A DNA stretch of 64,000 bases from Sclerodactyla briareus (lineage: Eukaryota; Echinodermata; Holothuroidea; Dendrochirotida; Sclerodactylidae). The notes below the pieces were generated by a model. It was not told where the DNA came from, did no database searches, and saw only the letters and a program-made list of their open reading frames with translations. Positions 45,991 to 58,890 of the stretch are shown here, piece by piece. The translations under genes and the position numbers were made by a program. The first letter of the stretch is position 1. Every line of letters starts with the position of its first letter. Where the stretch lies: assembly GCA_026419785.1 (NCBI GenBank), contig JAODTK010000554.1, forward strand, positions 1 through 64,000, read 5' to 3'.

Positions 45991-47314
45991 TCATAATGAT
46001 AAATATTAAACGGAAAGAAGATCCAATGAACTATTCTCCCATTTCAGTTAATATACTGCTGAAGTCCTACAGTGCCTTCATCTGTTCAATGGCCGTGCTG
46101 TGATGTAACCTATTCTCAACCTTAAGATATCATTTTCGTATGGTTTTCATGTCTTTAGCATGTTCCACATGACTTTTGAGGTTCCTAATACACCCTTAAA
46201 GGTTTTTTTTCCCAGTTTTTTTCTTTTCTATAGTGGGAAATGAGAATATATTGGTAAAACGTACCGTACATCCTGGTATTTCAGGCGGCCAGTCCTGTTC
46301 GAACATGAAAAACGGCCTACCTCCTTATCAATGTCGCAGCGGCATGGGAAGAGATTCTTGTGCTATAAATTCTTCAATCTCCAAAAGTTTTTAACATCCA
46401 TCCTACTCATCACCCAAACAAACTCAGTCCCCTGTGCTATCGGTTCTGTTGAGTATTCGACAACACCTAGTAACTATAGTGGTTTACAATAGCTCGCTAT
46501 TATCTTCTTCAGCGCAGCACCGACTCTCTCGTCTTCACATCCTTTGAATACGGCGAAATGCAGCTAGCCTTATTAGATCTCCATTTAACGTTACCTCTGG
46601 CAGCTGTACGCGAGAGCTAGCACTCGTAACGTAGTTTAAACATACCGTTCGTGATCGAAACCATGGACGCTTGCCCTATACGTCTCAATTACCTCTGCGT
46701 GTTGCAAATTTGTTTTCATTCGCGTCACAGTTAATGATAATTTATGGCATTTGTTAGGCATTGCGCTTTTTGGGATGCGGGGCCGTCGTAGGCACGCACT
46801 ATAGAGTGTATTGGCCTATTTTCCTCGTATTCCTCTTTCCAATATAAAGGAGGAGAAAACTCCGCAACGTCCCCCTCGACGTCACTTCCTGCTATCCAGT
46901 TTTATATAAAACATTTCTCCATTCTTAGCAAAGCTAAAAAGTAACAAACACCATGAATTAATTAATTTCATTCTTTCATTTCCTTTACATCTTGACTTTG
47001 GAGTTTGAGAAAGAGCCCACTTTCACTTCAGGCATTGTCTGATATGCCAATATATGAATATGTGAATATCTGAGGTCGAAGCATGCATGTAGTCTTCGCT
47101 ATCTACGTTAGCTCGCCGCCGTAATGAATTATATAGATACATTAACGCATCTATTAATAGTGTCACTTTTGGCCTTAGTTCGATTCATTATACTGATTGC
47201 TACTAGATCTCCTGACAGAAGCCGATGAGGCTCATTAAGAAAGGAACCTTGGTCGTAATTGATCGTGGCTAAGCATCGGCGATTACTCGCCTTCTCTTTC
47301 CGAAGAGTCTGAGA

Positions 47315-47560
47315 TTATATCGAGGCAAAGGTGTAATCAATCCCTACCCTCGTCCGGGAACGCCCTTTTACGGTGGGCGGCCATTCGAAAGGACGAGTAG
47401 CAACTCCAGGTCCAGACCACTTCTCGAACTCTGTTACAGCTAAGTCCACTGCCTCAGACGGGAACTCATAAAAGTGAAGTCCAAGATTCTCGCTCATCGC
47501 ATGTTTCAATGCAGACTCGAACTCGGTATGTTTGCTGTAGTCGTCACAACAAACGCTCCA
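47315..47560 (-). CDS. Candidate terminal exon of an unidentified gene
   Basis: A minus-strand frame open for about 80 codons ends in a TAA stop at about 47,315. It includes DDYSKHTEFESALKHAM, ENLGLHFYEFPSEAVDLAV, TEFEKWSGPGVATRPFEW and GRSRTRVGIDYTFASI. The third codon positions are rich in G/C and the residue mix looks like a folded protein, unlike surrounding frames. An in-frame TGA lies just upstream, and an acceptor-like AG (GGTGAACAG) lies between it and the frame, so a spliced terminal exon is possible. No family is recognised; a retroelement or transposase fragment is the alternative. Confidence 0.3.
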   Translation of the reverse strand, partial: WSVCCDDYSKHTEFESALKHAMSENLGLHFYEFPSEAVDLAVTEFEKWSGPGVATRPFEWPPTVKGRSRTRVGIDYTFASI

Positions 47561-48005
47561 CCCCTCTGTTCACCCTAAGTTTGAGAGGAGGATTTACTGA
47601 AAAAATCCTCGAATTGCATGAACGATATTCCCTTTCAAAGAACATGTAGGCTATCGACAATAACGAAAACTTACGCTTATTTATGAACCGTTAACCAGTT
47701 CTGACTTATAATGAATTTAATAATAATTTGTCGAGTGCTGCGGTGATTAATTGGAGAAGTTTACGTGATCCCTCCATGTCAAACACTGCAAATTTGTGTT
47801 GTTCTTGCTAAAGTTACCCACTATGTCGAGGGATAGGCCTGATACTACTAAGGCACACCGTATTAATCGCCAATAAAGACAAATGGGGCCAAAGTCGTCG
47901 TGCTCTTGCATATACCTGTCGGCAATAATAGCCCGAACGAAAACCTGATCGAAACTACTGTACTTACGTATTCTCGCTTGTTTTTGCGCTGTTCTTCGTA
48001 GTATA

Positions 48006-48680
48006 ATCCTCAATAAACGCGTCAGCATGACAATTTTTCAACTTCACGAGCTTCCTACAAATTGGGAGTATTTTGGAATCCATTTCTCTCTCTTTCTCTC
48101 TCGGTCCATCATCCTTTGTTGTTTTGCCCCGCTCCACTCATAGCTTTCCATAGATTATTGTACTCTAATCATCGCCAACGCTCTTGGATTGGGGATTAGT
48201 GTCGCCACGATTTCAGGCTATAATCAGCCTCATAAGTTCCCTCAAAGAAACAGCTTGCTGAGCAAACCATTGCCGATATCGTTGCTTTCATCCGAATCAG
48301 GCGCGATTTACACAACAAGGCTGCGAATGTTTACGCCATCTACATATCGTCATTCGAAGGTTTTTATGATTCCCCTCATTCGTAGTTTCAAAGTACAATA
48401 GTCTTCGTTCAAGTCTTTTTGTGTGTTTATTTCCCGAAGTGACGTAGTCGACCGGGAAGTGGCGAATAGTCGTTTCTGCGATCCACTGTCTTGTGTATCG
48501 ATTGGAAATAAAGGTTTTAGTTGCCGCTGTTCGTCGGCGGCCACTGTGTGATGCTTTCAATGTGTTTTTCAGAATGCGCTGCCACTATAGTCAGCGGCAC
48601 ATCCAGTGCTGTAGCTCAGCAAAATTCAATGGTCATTAGCACCACCCAAGTTAGGATAACACTGATTGCATCTTATGTAT
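48006..48680 (+). repeat. R1 dispersed repeat, copy 10 (in the spacer)
   Basis: This copy starts CCTCAATAAACGCGTCAGC, passes through TTGCCGATATCGTTGC and CATATCGTCATTCGAAGG, and ends CCCAAGTTAGGATAACACTG. It is more diverged than copies 6, 9 and 11. It has no mirrored partner, which supports the spacer boundaries. Confidence 0.65.
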
Positions 48681-48944
48681 CTAGAGTGATTTTGCGCATT
48701 TGAATACCTTAACATTAACGTTATTTAATTGACGTGACCGCGGCTATAATAACGGAAAGGTAGGTACTCACAGGAACAAGTGTTAAGTCGAAACGTCCTT
48801 GGTGCTGCAGACGGCAAAATCTCCTCTGGCGATACAACTGCATTATGTACCCACCCAACTTATGTGTACATCACCACTACCTCATTGCGGGCCTGTAGCA
48901 GTGAACATGGAAACAAACTTGGAACTCCTGTGATCCCGCTCTAG

Positions 48945-49190
48945 CCTCATTCATTCCACCGTGGATATAGTTCCACAACCAGGCCTCAAGTTCTCAGCCA
49001 GGCTCCTACAAATGAGAAGTGATGACAACTTTCCACTTGGAACGTGCCTGTTAATCCCCCATTGCCTGAATTCATTCCACCATGGATGAAGTTCCACATG
49101 AAGCCACTGTCTCAGCCGAGGTCACCATGCTATTGAGAAGTTGGCTGAAGATCTTCCCACAACGTTCGTGTGAAGCTTGGGTAGCAATGT
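48945..49190 (+). repeat. Two diverged ~125-bp tandem units
   Basis: TCATTCCACCGTGGATATAG and TCATTCCACCATGGATGAAG start the units at about 48,951 and 49,073. Both continue into GTTCCACA, CTCAGCC and ATGAGAAG / TTGAGAAG words. Confidence 0.65.
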
Positions 49191-50716
49191 AACGAAACCA
49201 GATCTCCATGGGAATGACTGTGAAAGAATAACGGGGGTATCAAAGAATTAATTAACATCCCATCACATTGTCGCCCCAAAAATGCACTCGTCCCTGACCA
49301 GTGGCGATGCTGCACCACCTGCCAAGTTTTGACCTGATCGTATGTACGTTTAGAAGTCTTCGATAATTGACGAATATCGGACCAACGAACGAACTAACGA
49401 ACCGAGAGACCTGATGACTTGTAGACTGTATACCGCATCTAAAAAGGTATGTTTTGGGGGACAGCTGCAGATCGCTAGCTGCGGGGGCTCAAGCTTACTA
49501 TAGGATCCCGACACACCTCTGCTCCAGCCTACCTGCTTTTAATTTCCAGACGACGGGACAGCTTGGTAGAAATGGTGTGAAATTGAACTAATGTGAAAAT
49601 GATGCTCTAGTACATGGAACCTTCATTGACTTGCTCCCTATATGGCCTACACATTTCTGAATGTTTCAAGGGTAAACTTGTGAAACGTAGGGAAAGTGGG
49701 CTCTTTTTCAAACTAAAAAATAACTCGAAAACTCGAAACTCCAAAGTCAAATTGTAGAGGAAACAACGAAATAATGAAATTAACTAATTCATTGTGTTGT
49801 TAATTTTTGCCTTGTAAGAAGGAAGAACAGCAAGAAATGTTCAAATGGTGCAGGAAATGGTGTCACTGCAGTTTTCTCCTCCATATTGAAAAAAGGGAAT
49901 ACAAGGAAGATAGGCCGATGAACTCTATATGTGCATGCCTACGACGCACTCCCAAAAAGCGCAATGCCTAACAACTGAACAAATGCCATAAATTACAATT
50001 TAACTGAATTGACGCGAATGAAAACAACTTTGCAACAACGTAGAGAGGTAATTGAGACGCATAGCAAGCGTCCAGTGGTTTGATCACGAACGAGTATGTT
50101 ACGAGTGCTAGCTCTCGCGTACCTGCCAGAGGTAACTTTAAATGAGCATCTAACAAGGCTAGCTGCAACGCAGTATTCAAAGATGGTGAAATGACGATGA
50201 GAGTGGTGCTGCGCCCGAAGAAGATAATAGCGAGATATTGTAACCTATAGTTACTAGGTGTTGTCGAACATACTCAACGGAACAGTAGCACAGGGACTGA
50301 GTTTGTCTGGGTGATGAGTAGGATGGAGTAAAACCTTTTGGAGATTTTGAAGAATTTTCATAGCACCACGAATCTCTTCTCCATGCCCGCTGCGACATTG
50401 AATACATGGAGGTAGGCCGTTTTTCATGTTCGGAACAGGGCTGGCCGCCTGAATTCCAGGATATTACCGGTTTTTACCAAATACATTTCCCACCTATAGG
50501 AGGAAAAACTGTGTGTGGAGGAAACCTGAGTGTATAACACACCATCAAACGTCATGTAGAACATGTTAAAAACATGAAAACTATACGAAAATGATTTCTT
50601 AGGGTTGAGAATAGGGTTACATTCACAGTACGGCCAGTGAACAAGATTGACTGCACTGTAGGACTTCAGCAGTATATTAACTGAAATGGGAGAATAAATT
50701 CATCGTATCTTCTTTC

Positions 50717-50820
50717 CATTTATTTATTTATTTATTTATTTATTATTTATTATTTATTTATTTATTTATTTATTATTTATTTATTTATTTATTTATTATT
50801 TATTTATTTATTTATTATTT
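50717..50820. repeat. (ATTT)n microsatellite (right arm)
   Basis: About 26 ATTT units with shorter interruptions, mirrored by the 77-bp (AAAT)n tract at 45,914. Confidence 0.95.
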
Positions 50821-51134
50821 CCAATTTATCCGGACAATGTTGATAAGCATTTTCGAGTGTTTACTGTGAATCAATCAATGCATTTTTCTCCATGTCAATT
50901 ATCACGCTCTCTTCATCAAATCTATTGTCTCGAATATTTGGAAAATCAGTGCAATATCACTACTTTTTCTACGAATAACTTTTCATGGCTCCCCTGACAT
51001 GTCGGGCAGCAGACCCGGTATCTACACAACCATAAAACCTTTGCTTGTTTCAACCAGTAACCAGCCGCTCTCCAGCAGAAACAATGGTTAACGACAATCA
51101 ACCTGTAATCTGACAGCGCAAACCATATGATGCA

Positions 51135-51875
51135 ATTGAACGAATAATGACATGTTTATCCCAAGTTGAATGGCGGCGGAATTGTCTCGAACATTGTTGA
51201 CTAGAGATGAAAAGAGAACAATATTAAAAGGAATCGTTTATGTGGCCCAAAATGCCACCGGCTGGAAGGAACTCTCTTTGTAAACAGTTTTGAAGCCATC
51301 AAATTTAATACTCAACTACACCGAGCAGCGCCAACTGCATCCTCTATTTCCAAACATTACAGAGAAACACCTGTTCTGTTACTCCAAAATGTAAACATAT
51401 GAGGAGTACTTGACGAAAAATATGTCTGTTAAACAACGAATTCGCCCTGATCATAAAAGCTAGGATTGACGAATAAGCAGATCGGTGGTAATTGGACGCT
51501 TGTGAATTGCTTACATTCTGCCTAATTTGTGAGTGCCACGGAATCGGCAACGGCTCGTTCGTCGATCTGTTAAATACGCGTACGAGTCGATAAGAGCCTA
51601 CGGAGTTTGAAGCAGCACGTAATCTGCAGGGCGTGCCGGAAGTTCAGGAGCAAATCCTGCTTAATGAAAAGGTTTGCGCGGACATTTGAGTAAACCTACA
51701 CAGAAAGAGGTTGTGAGGAGAGCAGGAAAAGTATCAGTGGCATGAGAAAGGCACGGAATGATCTAGGTAAGAATCCATGGATGAAATACTCCCGTGTTCC
51801 CAATAAAAAACCTGCCGTGAATTCTGAGAGGCACTGAAATTAAACTTGGTTCTGTGACACGTTTAATGAGGCTAC
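51135..51875 (-). repeat. R1 dispersed repeat, copy 11 (right arm)
   Basis: This minus-strand copy is the mirrored partner of copy 9. On the plus strand it starts ATAATGACATGTTTATCCCAAG and ends TGTGACACGTTTAATGAGGC. It has stop codons in the frame that is open in copy 9. Confidence 0.8.
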
Positions 51876-52019
51876 GACTCCTGAGCTCGGAGTTAGACAA
51901 GCACGATTATATTCGTAAGGTGTAAGATTTCCTTGATGTTTATTATATAAGTGCCTACAATACATCGTTTTTAAAGCCCCTTCTGTCATAGTGATGGACC
52001 AGGAAATGTATAATCACAT

Positions 52020-52560
52020 TGCAACCACTCGCGCCAGTGAACACTCTACTCATTTCGTACACCAGTATTGTGCTGAAAATGGTTTTGGGAATTTGACTTT
52101 GTGTTGACCATCGGTGACCGTGGAACACACCGAAAACAATAGGGTAACATAACCTCTACACTAGCAAAAACTCATGCTAAGTATGAGGTCCTAACATCAT
52201 TGGTTGCACAGTTCTCATGCTTGCATGGCTTTTGGACTTTGACCCCTGTTGACCTCAAGTGACCTTGGACCTGACTCCAGACCAGTAGGCATCAACTACT
52301 CTGAATGCCAACCCCTCATGCCAATAAAAACTCTCTACTTCATTTCGATGCACAGTTATTGTGCTCACAAGCTTTTCAGACTTTGACCTCTCTTGACTTT
52401 GTTGACCTTAGACCTGACTCTAGAACAATAGTGCACATCTACTCTCCACATAGGAACTCTCCATGACAATATGAGCTCTCTGCATCCTTCCCTTGCACAG
52501 TTATCGACATTACAAGCTTCTTTCGACTGATCTTAGGTAACCCCCGCGTCCAAAACAATA
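52020..52560 (-). repeat. AGGTCA-rich tandem repeat (right arm)
   Basis: This is the mirrored counterpart of 44,200-44,720, with TGGACTTTGACCCC near 52,236 matching the HNF4-like word of the left arm, plus TTGACCTCAAGTGACCTTGG. Confidence 0.5.
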
Positions 52561-54734
52561 TGCGTCTCCCTACTTATAACTAACCAATAGGTCTAATTTG
52601 AATTTGATGAATGCTTGCGTTATTAAGATATTGTTCTTAGAAGAAGCATCACATACACATCCACACACACACACATACACATTGCATGATTGCATGATAC
52701 CCTTACCTTCGCCAAAGGAATCAAGAACCGAAATAATGAAATTGACTGATTGTTGTGTTCACTTGGCAAATTCATTATTTTTACGAAGATGCGAATAACA
52801 AAATATGGCAGAACATGACATCGTTGTTTCTATTGTTTGTTTTATTTCAATTTGAAATATAAAAGGATTGCACCGACGATCGACCTCCACCTTTTGGAGT
52901 TCTATTTTACTGCGTTGAACCTGAGCATACCCTCCTCTCCAAATCCAGTATGTTCACAATAATAAACTATGAAAATGCTTATGGCGCACCACCATACGTG
53001 ACCTAACGGAAAAGCGCATTGCCAAACACATGTCATAAATTTCGAATCAACCCAATTGACGCGAATGAAAACAACTTTGCAACACGTAGAAAGATAATTG
53101 AGACGAATGGCAACTCTCAGCGGTTTGATTACAAACAAGTATGGTCATAATAATTAACTACTCAGTTTTCGCGCCGATAAGTGCTACCGCTTGCGTAATG
53201 CTGTTAGGTAACTCTAATATTAACATCTAATAAGATCGTATATTCGCAATGTATCGCACTATTAAAAGGAGCGAGACGCTTATGTGAATATGATAGCGAT
53301 AATGTGTTCGAAGATAATAGAAGGATATTCTAACTTTAGATGCCGGCAAACGTACTTAACAGAACAGAAGCGTATAGGGTTTGTTCTGGTAGGGATAGGG
53401 TGGAGTCGGACTAGAGAATTTGGGATTTCCATCCAAAATGCCGCCCTCTACATGCTACGACACTGAATAGAGGAAACATGCTTTTTCTTCACCCTATATT
53501 GAGCTGTGAACATTTACGTCGGGCACTTGTTCTCTCGGAACGGACCAACCGTGTCCATATTCAAGAAATCTAGCGGGCGAAATAATTACGGGCTGCTGGA
53601 TCTACCTTTGTACTTAGCCAGAAAATAATTTGAAGTGTGTTTGTAATTTGGAGGGAATTTTACTCATTACTGCATGCAATTGAAAAAGCGGTTGACGAAT
53701 GTACTGTATATGCTTTTACCGAGAGCCTAAGCTACAATCTTACACGAACTGCAAACTGTGGTCGAGCGTGCATTGGCTGTAAGCATAGCCCATTTAAGCG
53801 ACCGACACAGTTTAGCAGTATATATGGTAGTAGACAGGTAATCGTCAACGTACACCAAACGATAGCTTCTTGATGACGAAAATGTCATATTGAATAAGAT
53901 ATATCGATGGACATTATTGATTGACACAATATTCAGCCATATCAATTAACAACCCTCGTGCCTATATACCGTTCCACTGCGGAACCTGCATAAACTCTAT
54001 TAAAGGCTACATTTAAAGGCTCAAACATGGGCGTAGCTGGATGAAACACGGAATTGAAAGGAACGGAATGATGATGTGAGCTTGACATATTATATTTATT
54101 TACCATAATTATTATCAATAGGAAAATACTGAAGTATTTTTAATTAGCAACTTACCGTTGAACGTCTCAATTACTGTTCAGAAATATCGCGTTGAAACAA
54201 CGTGTTGAACATGAGTAAAAACATGTTGCTAAGTATTATAAGTACTGTTGCAATGGGGGATATAAAGAAAACGTGAACAGTTATTCTCTAATTATTTTGT
54301 TTGTCAGAGTAGTATTGACCGCAAGTTCACCGCGAGCTTTGAGAGGCTGATTTGATTGTTCATTGTTACCCAATAAAAGCAGTTTCCTCTGTGTCACTTA
54401 TACTACACTCCACCGAATCTATTGTTTTAGGTACTGCGATATCAATCGGATTCCATGACTTTTCAGAAATAGTTCATTTTCAGATGGCCTCTCTGAAATG
54501 TCCTGCAGCAAACCCTGTACTTACTCTAACATCCATGAAACTCATGAGCCTTTGCAGCACCTCTTTTTTAAATGAACGGTGATGACCCAAGCAATTCTAG
54601 GGTTTGATTACTAGAACATCAGCCCCTTTTGTCAGTTACCATGTATCCACCCGTAACCATCCTCTCTGCAGCAGAGACAATATATAACGACAAGCAACGT
54701 GTAATTCAACAACGCAAAACATATAAATCGATTA

Positions 54735-55477
54735 AACGAATAATGACTGTTTATCTATAAGCTGCATGGTGGCAAATTGCCTGGAAACACAGGTGACTCT
54801 AACAACATATTAAAAGGAATCGTTTACGTGCCCCAGAATGGCCACCGACTGGAAGGGACTCTCTTTGTAAACAATTCTAACGCTATCAAATTTGATACTC
54901 ACTACCTTGAGCAGCGGGTAACTACATCCTCTATTTCCAAACATTACAGAATAATTCCCGGTTCTGTTACTCCAAAAATATAAACACATAAAATGTAATT
55001 AAAGAAGATTCGTATGTAAACACGAATGACCTGATCAGAAAGCTCAGCGGCGGCTTGTGGATTGCTTACATTTCGCCTAATTTGTTGGGTGCCACGACAT
55101 CGGCGATGGTCCGTTCGTTATTCTGTTTAGAAGGACGCGTCACACAAGTCTGGCTATCTGACTATAGCCTACGTAGTTTGGAGCAGCAGGATAATCTGCA
55201 AGTGACGTGCCGTAAGTTGAAAAAGTTAATCTTGCTTGGTGGAAAAGTTTTGGGCGACAAATTTGAGTAAAAAATACCCATAAAAGGTTGTAAATTGTAA
55301 GGAAAGCCGAAAGAACAATGGCGGAAGAAAGGCAAAACGATTTGGGTCTAGAGTAGGCTAAAGAATCCTACGGATAAATACTCCCGTATTCTTAATAAAA
55401 AAACAGTCTGTCTTCAATTTGGAGAGAAGCCCTGAAATTGAAAACCATCGTCAACACGTGGCACGTTGATTGAGGCG
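54735..55477 (-). repeat. R1 dispersed repeat, copy 12 (right arm)
   Basis: This is the mirrored partner of copy 8, and fuller than it at the 5' end (GTGGCACGTTGATTGAGGCG at its plus-strand right edge). The left edge reads AATGACTGTTTATCTATAAG. Confidence 0.75.
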
Positions 55478-57655
55478 TGACTCTGAGATAGTTAGTACCA
55501 TGAGTGTTCTTCGGTGTCGTTTGGATGTTCAATACATATGTGCATGCAAACGCGGTTAAAATCCTTCTGATTCATTAGATTACCTTTATAAGTGACCATA
55601 TTGCACTTAACGGGAATTATCGGTACTATACGGATTTCTACGAACCGCAAAAAGGATTTGCAGATCTCAGGGAGTACAGTGCAATTACATTTCTGCATTC
55701 TGTAATTCTCAAACTGACTCATTGGGAATTGGCTTCTTTTTCATTCACGGCACTGTATACCCGACATGTGGTCGACGCAGCAATGTCACTGCCATGTTAA
55801 CCGTACGAGTGTGAATTTCTCACACGATCATGGAAGTAAAATATCTATTTATAGTATTCAACAGTAGATTGTAACCTGTCACTAATTTCCTGACAGAGGA
55901 CGTTATTCTAGAAGTAAGAAAGCGATTAATATCTACAACGAAAGGGCGATTTTATTAAATAAATACCAAATACAAACAATCACAGGCTGAAATGGAAAGT
56001 AGATTGCCGATTTTCAATTAGGCTAATCGGTTATAGGCTACAGCGAGTAATATAGTCAGTGTGGAACAAGGTCGCAAATTAATGTTAATTGGCAATAATT
56101 GTATTAATTTTATGGTGGTTGTGTTGTAAGAGCTTTGTAGATTTGTAGCAGGCTCGATAGAATCATTCGATCCCAAGAGTAATTCTTCTAACTCGATGTA
56201 TTATTGATATAACTAACCCAACACGTTGATTATATAATTACACTGTAAAAACAAAAATCAATTGTAGAAAATAAACTACTGTGAAAATTTACAGTGAAAC
56301 GATTTACCTTTAATGTAATGGAATATTTACAGTAGTTTACGCTAAAATTTGTGTACAATAAATTACTGGCCAGCCAATTACAAGTAATTTACTGTAAATT
56401 ATACAGAAATGGTTTGCAGGTAGGGCCATGTTAAGAATGGTCGTTTATATTTAGCCCTCTTCGGCATGTGCTTGTCCCAATTGACCCGCTGATATAGGAA
56501 TTTGTTCATAAGCAACAAATTTCAAGTACATTTTTTTTTTCCTTGTGGCCACGTGACAGTAACCGTTGTCTAATGTAGTGCAAGGATTTCAATAGATACT
56601 ACTGTTGAAATGAAACAATCTCCGTTGAATACATCGTTATCGAACCTGTTCCCAAATATTAATTATGGCAAAGGGTAATATGCTGCTTCCGGCGACTAAT
56701 TCCATTTTTTTTTTTTCCCATGACGATTTTACACTAGTAATCCTCTTAACTTTGGTTACATGCAACGAACTCCTATTAACCTACTGATACAAATTCCCCA
56801 CTATAAAATCAATTATCGACGTGTAATGTCATGTATTCACCACCAAAGTTTGTAACCACCTCGCCATAATCTTTGTCACAACTGATTGCACAACCGATAA
56901 ATAACAATTCACCAACACCAGAATCTTAGATGGAATGAATAATGTCATGTGTATCCAACTTCGATGGTAGCTAATGGCTTCCCTAAAGACCTAAATTGAA
57001 CGAAAATCGGTTGCACACCAAGTACGCCAACCAGCTTACGGGGTGGGAGTCCAGAAGTCATCGAGTGAATGCTTCATCGGCAGGAAGCGGTAACCAAATA
57101 TTCTATTCCCAAACATCCCATCAGTATTTTCTACCGAACAGTCGGATCTCACTTCTTGGCCTATTATTCCTGCAAAAAATATAACGATATAAAGGGGACT
57201 AAACGGACTGACGTTTTTTAAACCAAGAATTGGTGAATACCGACCATAAAACCATGATGATGTTGCTGCGAGAGTTCTATGGTTGATATCTAAAAGTGAA
57301 GTAACAAAGGAACTATTATGGCAGCTGACTTCTGGAAGCGCACGGGAATACATGGTAAGACGTTGGCGATCCATACAAAGTAAAAATGATTGGAGCCGGC
57401 GAAGGTTAAACTATAATGCTAACGGAAATCAGGAAACTGGGGAGGGGGTAGAATCAATATGATAAAAAAAAATGTTTGGCATGTCGCAAAAAATATTGAA
57501 TGGCAGTTGCGATAGGAAGTATGTTACTCTGCCACCTTCCATAAAGGCTCTGACAGTTCGGAGCAAGAAGGAAGAGATTTCGCAATACGACTACTTCGGT
57601 CTACTGGCCGTTTATAACCGGCTCGTTATGAAAGACACAATACCGTGAGCTAACG

Positions 57656-58344
57656 GAGACTTTTCGTCAAACCACACCTCTCGGCAAGGAAGAAGAAACA
57701 AAATCACCCATAATTTACCTAAATTGGTTGTAACATCCCAACGATGTGTTTTTAAACAAGAACATGTGTGGTGGAATTACTCCATTTCATCGCCAGTTAG
57801 TCTGGCTATCAACAGTAACGGGGGTGGTTATGAAATAAAATATGCGTTCGGGGAGTACGGTAATTGTTTTCGATAACCAAAATGACTACACCATACTTTT
57901 CGATCCTGAAATAATCTACAAAAACTTGATTGCGAGAAATGTACGAATAACGCAGAAGAACGAGGAGACACCACGATTACCAAAATGCAATATTGGTGAT
58001 TACCGGTACGTTAAGCACACGCTCCGTCATAATGAATACGGTAGATTTGAAACAACCCTTTTTCGATGGAAAACGTTGAGACAATCGTTTTTAATGTTTT
58101 TTTTTTTTTTTTCCGAACCGCCTCGTCCTGCATTAGTCTCAGAAAAAGAAAAGACCACCCCGTGTCCCAAAGGTAATAAAGTTGTTGACGCACTAGCGAT
58201 CGAGGGGTACAAATAAGCGGTAAAAGCCGCTGAGACATCAGAAAAACTGAATCCCCAGTACGCATGTTAGATTCATTTAAGTCATACCCGTGCAACCCTG
58301 TATGCATGTCAAACTCCTAGTATATGGACTGTACAAATCGGTCA
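57656..58344. other. Unassigned sequence with one long frame
   Basis: A 124-codon plus-strand frame (57,842-58,216) crosses a 16-base T-run that encodes a Phe run. It has no recognised motif and no splice-site support, and overlapping minus-strand frames are equally open, so no gene is called. Confidence 0.3.
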
Positions 58345-58890
58345 ATAAATTATGAGGACATGTTTATCCATATAGATGGTGGCTAATGGCAGGGAAAACG
58401 GTAGTTTTCGAAGGGGAATTAAGGTTAAACGGAGGATGGTTCGCGTGTTAAATAGGCACCGGCTTGCAGCAGATCTTCTGTGAAACACTTGTAAAAACCG
58501 TGGTCCCACAAAAAGTGCAAATCGGCAACAGTACCCAAAGCCCTAATTCCAAACATACCGCGGAAATCACAGATCCTGCTAATTTAACCGACCGGTTATA
58601 TAAACTTCAGAATATTATAAAACTAAAAAGTACTTACGACGAATGTGTCTTCTAAACCTGAATACCTGCTGATCGTAAAAGCTTCGAAGACCGGATGAAT
58701 AGGATGTGCTAAAATTGAGGCCCTAATTTGTTGAGAGCCACGGCATGCGAATTGTCCCGCAATCTGTAGAGAGCTTTACGAGCACGAATAGCCGGCGTAA
58801 GTGAGAAACAACACGAACTATGCGGGTGGCTGTATTAAACGTTGAAATAGAATCTTTGATCGTTGAAGTGTTTTGGCGACAATTGTGAGG
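58345..58890 (-). repeat. R1 dispersed repeat, copy 13
   Basis: This minus-strand copy starts on the plus strand at GAGGACATGTTTATCC and includes GATGGTGGCTAATGGC, GATCGTAAAAGCTTCGAAG and TTTGTTGAGAGCCACGGCAT. Its 5' end is worn and its limit near 58,890 is approximate. Confidence 0.65.

Larger units (their letters stand above)
36990..47035 (+). repeat. Left arm of a giant imperfect inverted repeat
   Basis: Anchor words along this arm recur in reverse complement, in reverse order, at 49,690-57,655. Anchor pairs give near-constant coordinate sums. These are about 94,790 for the outer part (37,000/57,640; 37,800/56,980; 38,780/56,010; 38,920/55,890) and about 96,700-96,820 for the inner part (41,150/55,660; 43,830/52,880; 46,620/50,130; 47,000/49,740). 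The step of ~2 kb reflects extra sequence in this arm (38,953-40,970). The arms differ by many substitutions and short indels, and no reading frame is conserved between them. Confidence 0.85.
47036..49689. other. Unique spacer of the giant inverted repeat
   Basis: Collinear inverted matching stops near GAGCCCACTTTC at about 47,035 and near GGAAAGTGGGCTC at about 49,690. The 2.65 kb between them has no mirrored counterpart. It holds an open-frame candidate (47,315-47,560), R1 copy 10 and a short tandem near 48,945-49,190. Confidence 0.6.
49690..57655 (-). repeat. Right arm of the giant imperfect inverted repeat
   Basis: This is the reverse-complement counterpart of 36,990-47,035, collinear except for the 2 kb missing relative to 38,953-40,970. 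Mirrored landmarks include the (ATTT)n tract, two R1 copies, the AGGTCA-rich block, the ACAGTAAATT cluster and the GGTTGCACACCAAGTACGCC region at about 57,007. No recognised gene lies in it. Confidence 0.85.

Noticed and set aside
57842-58216. 124-codon plus-strand open frame
   Set aside because: It depends on a T-run of uncertain length, has no motif, and the opposite strand is open over the same bases.
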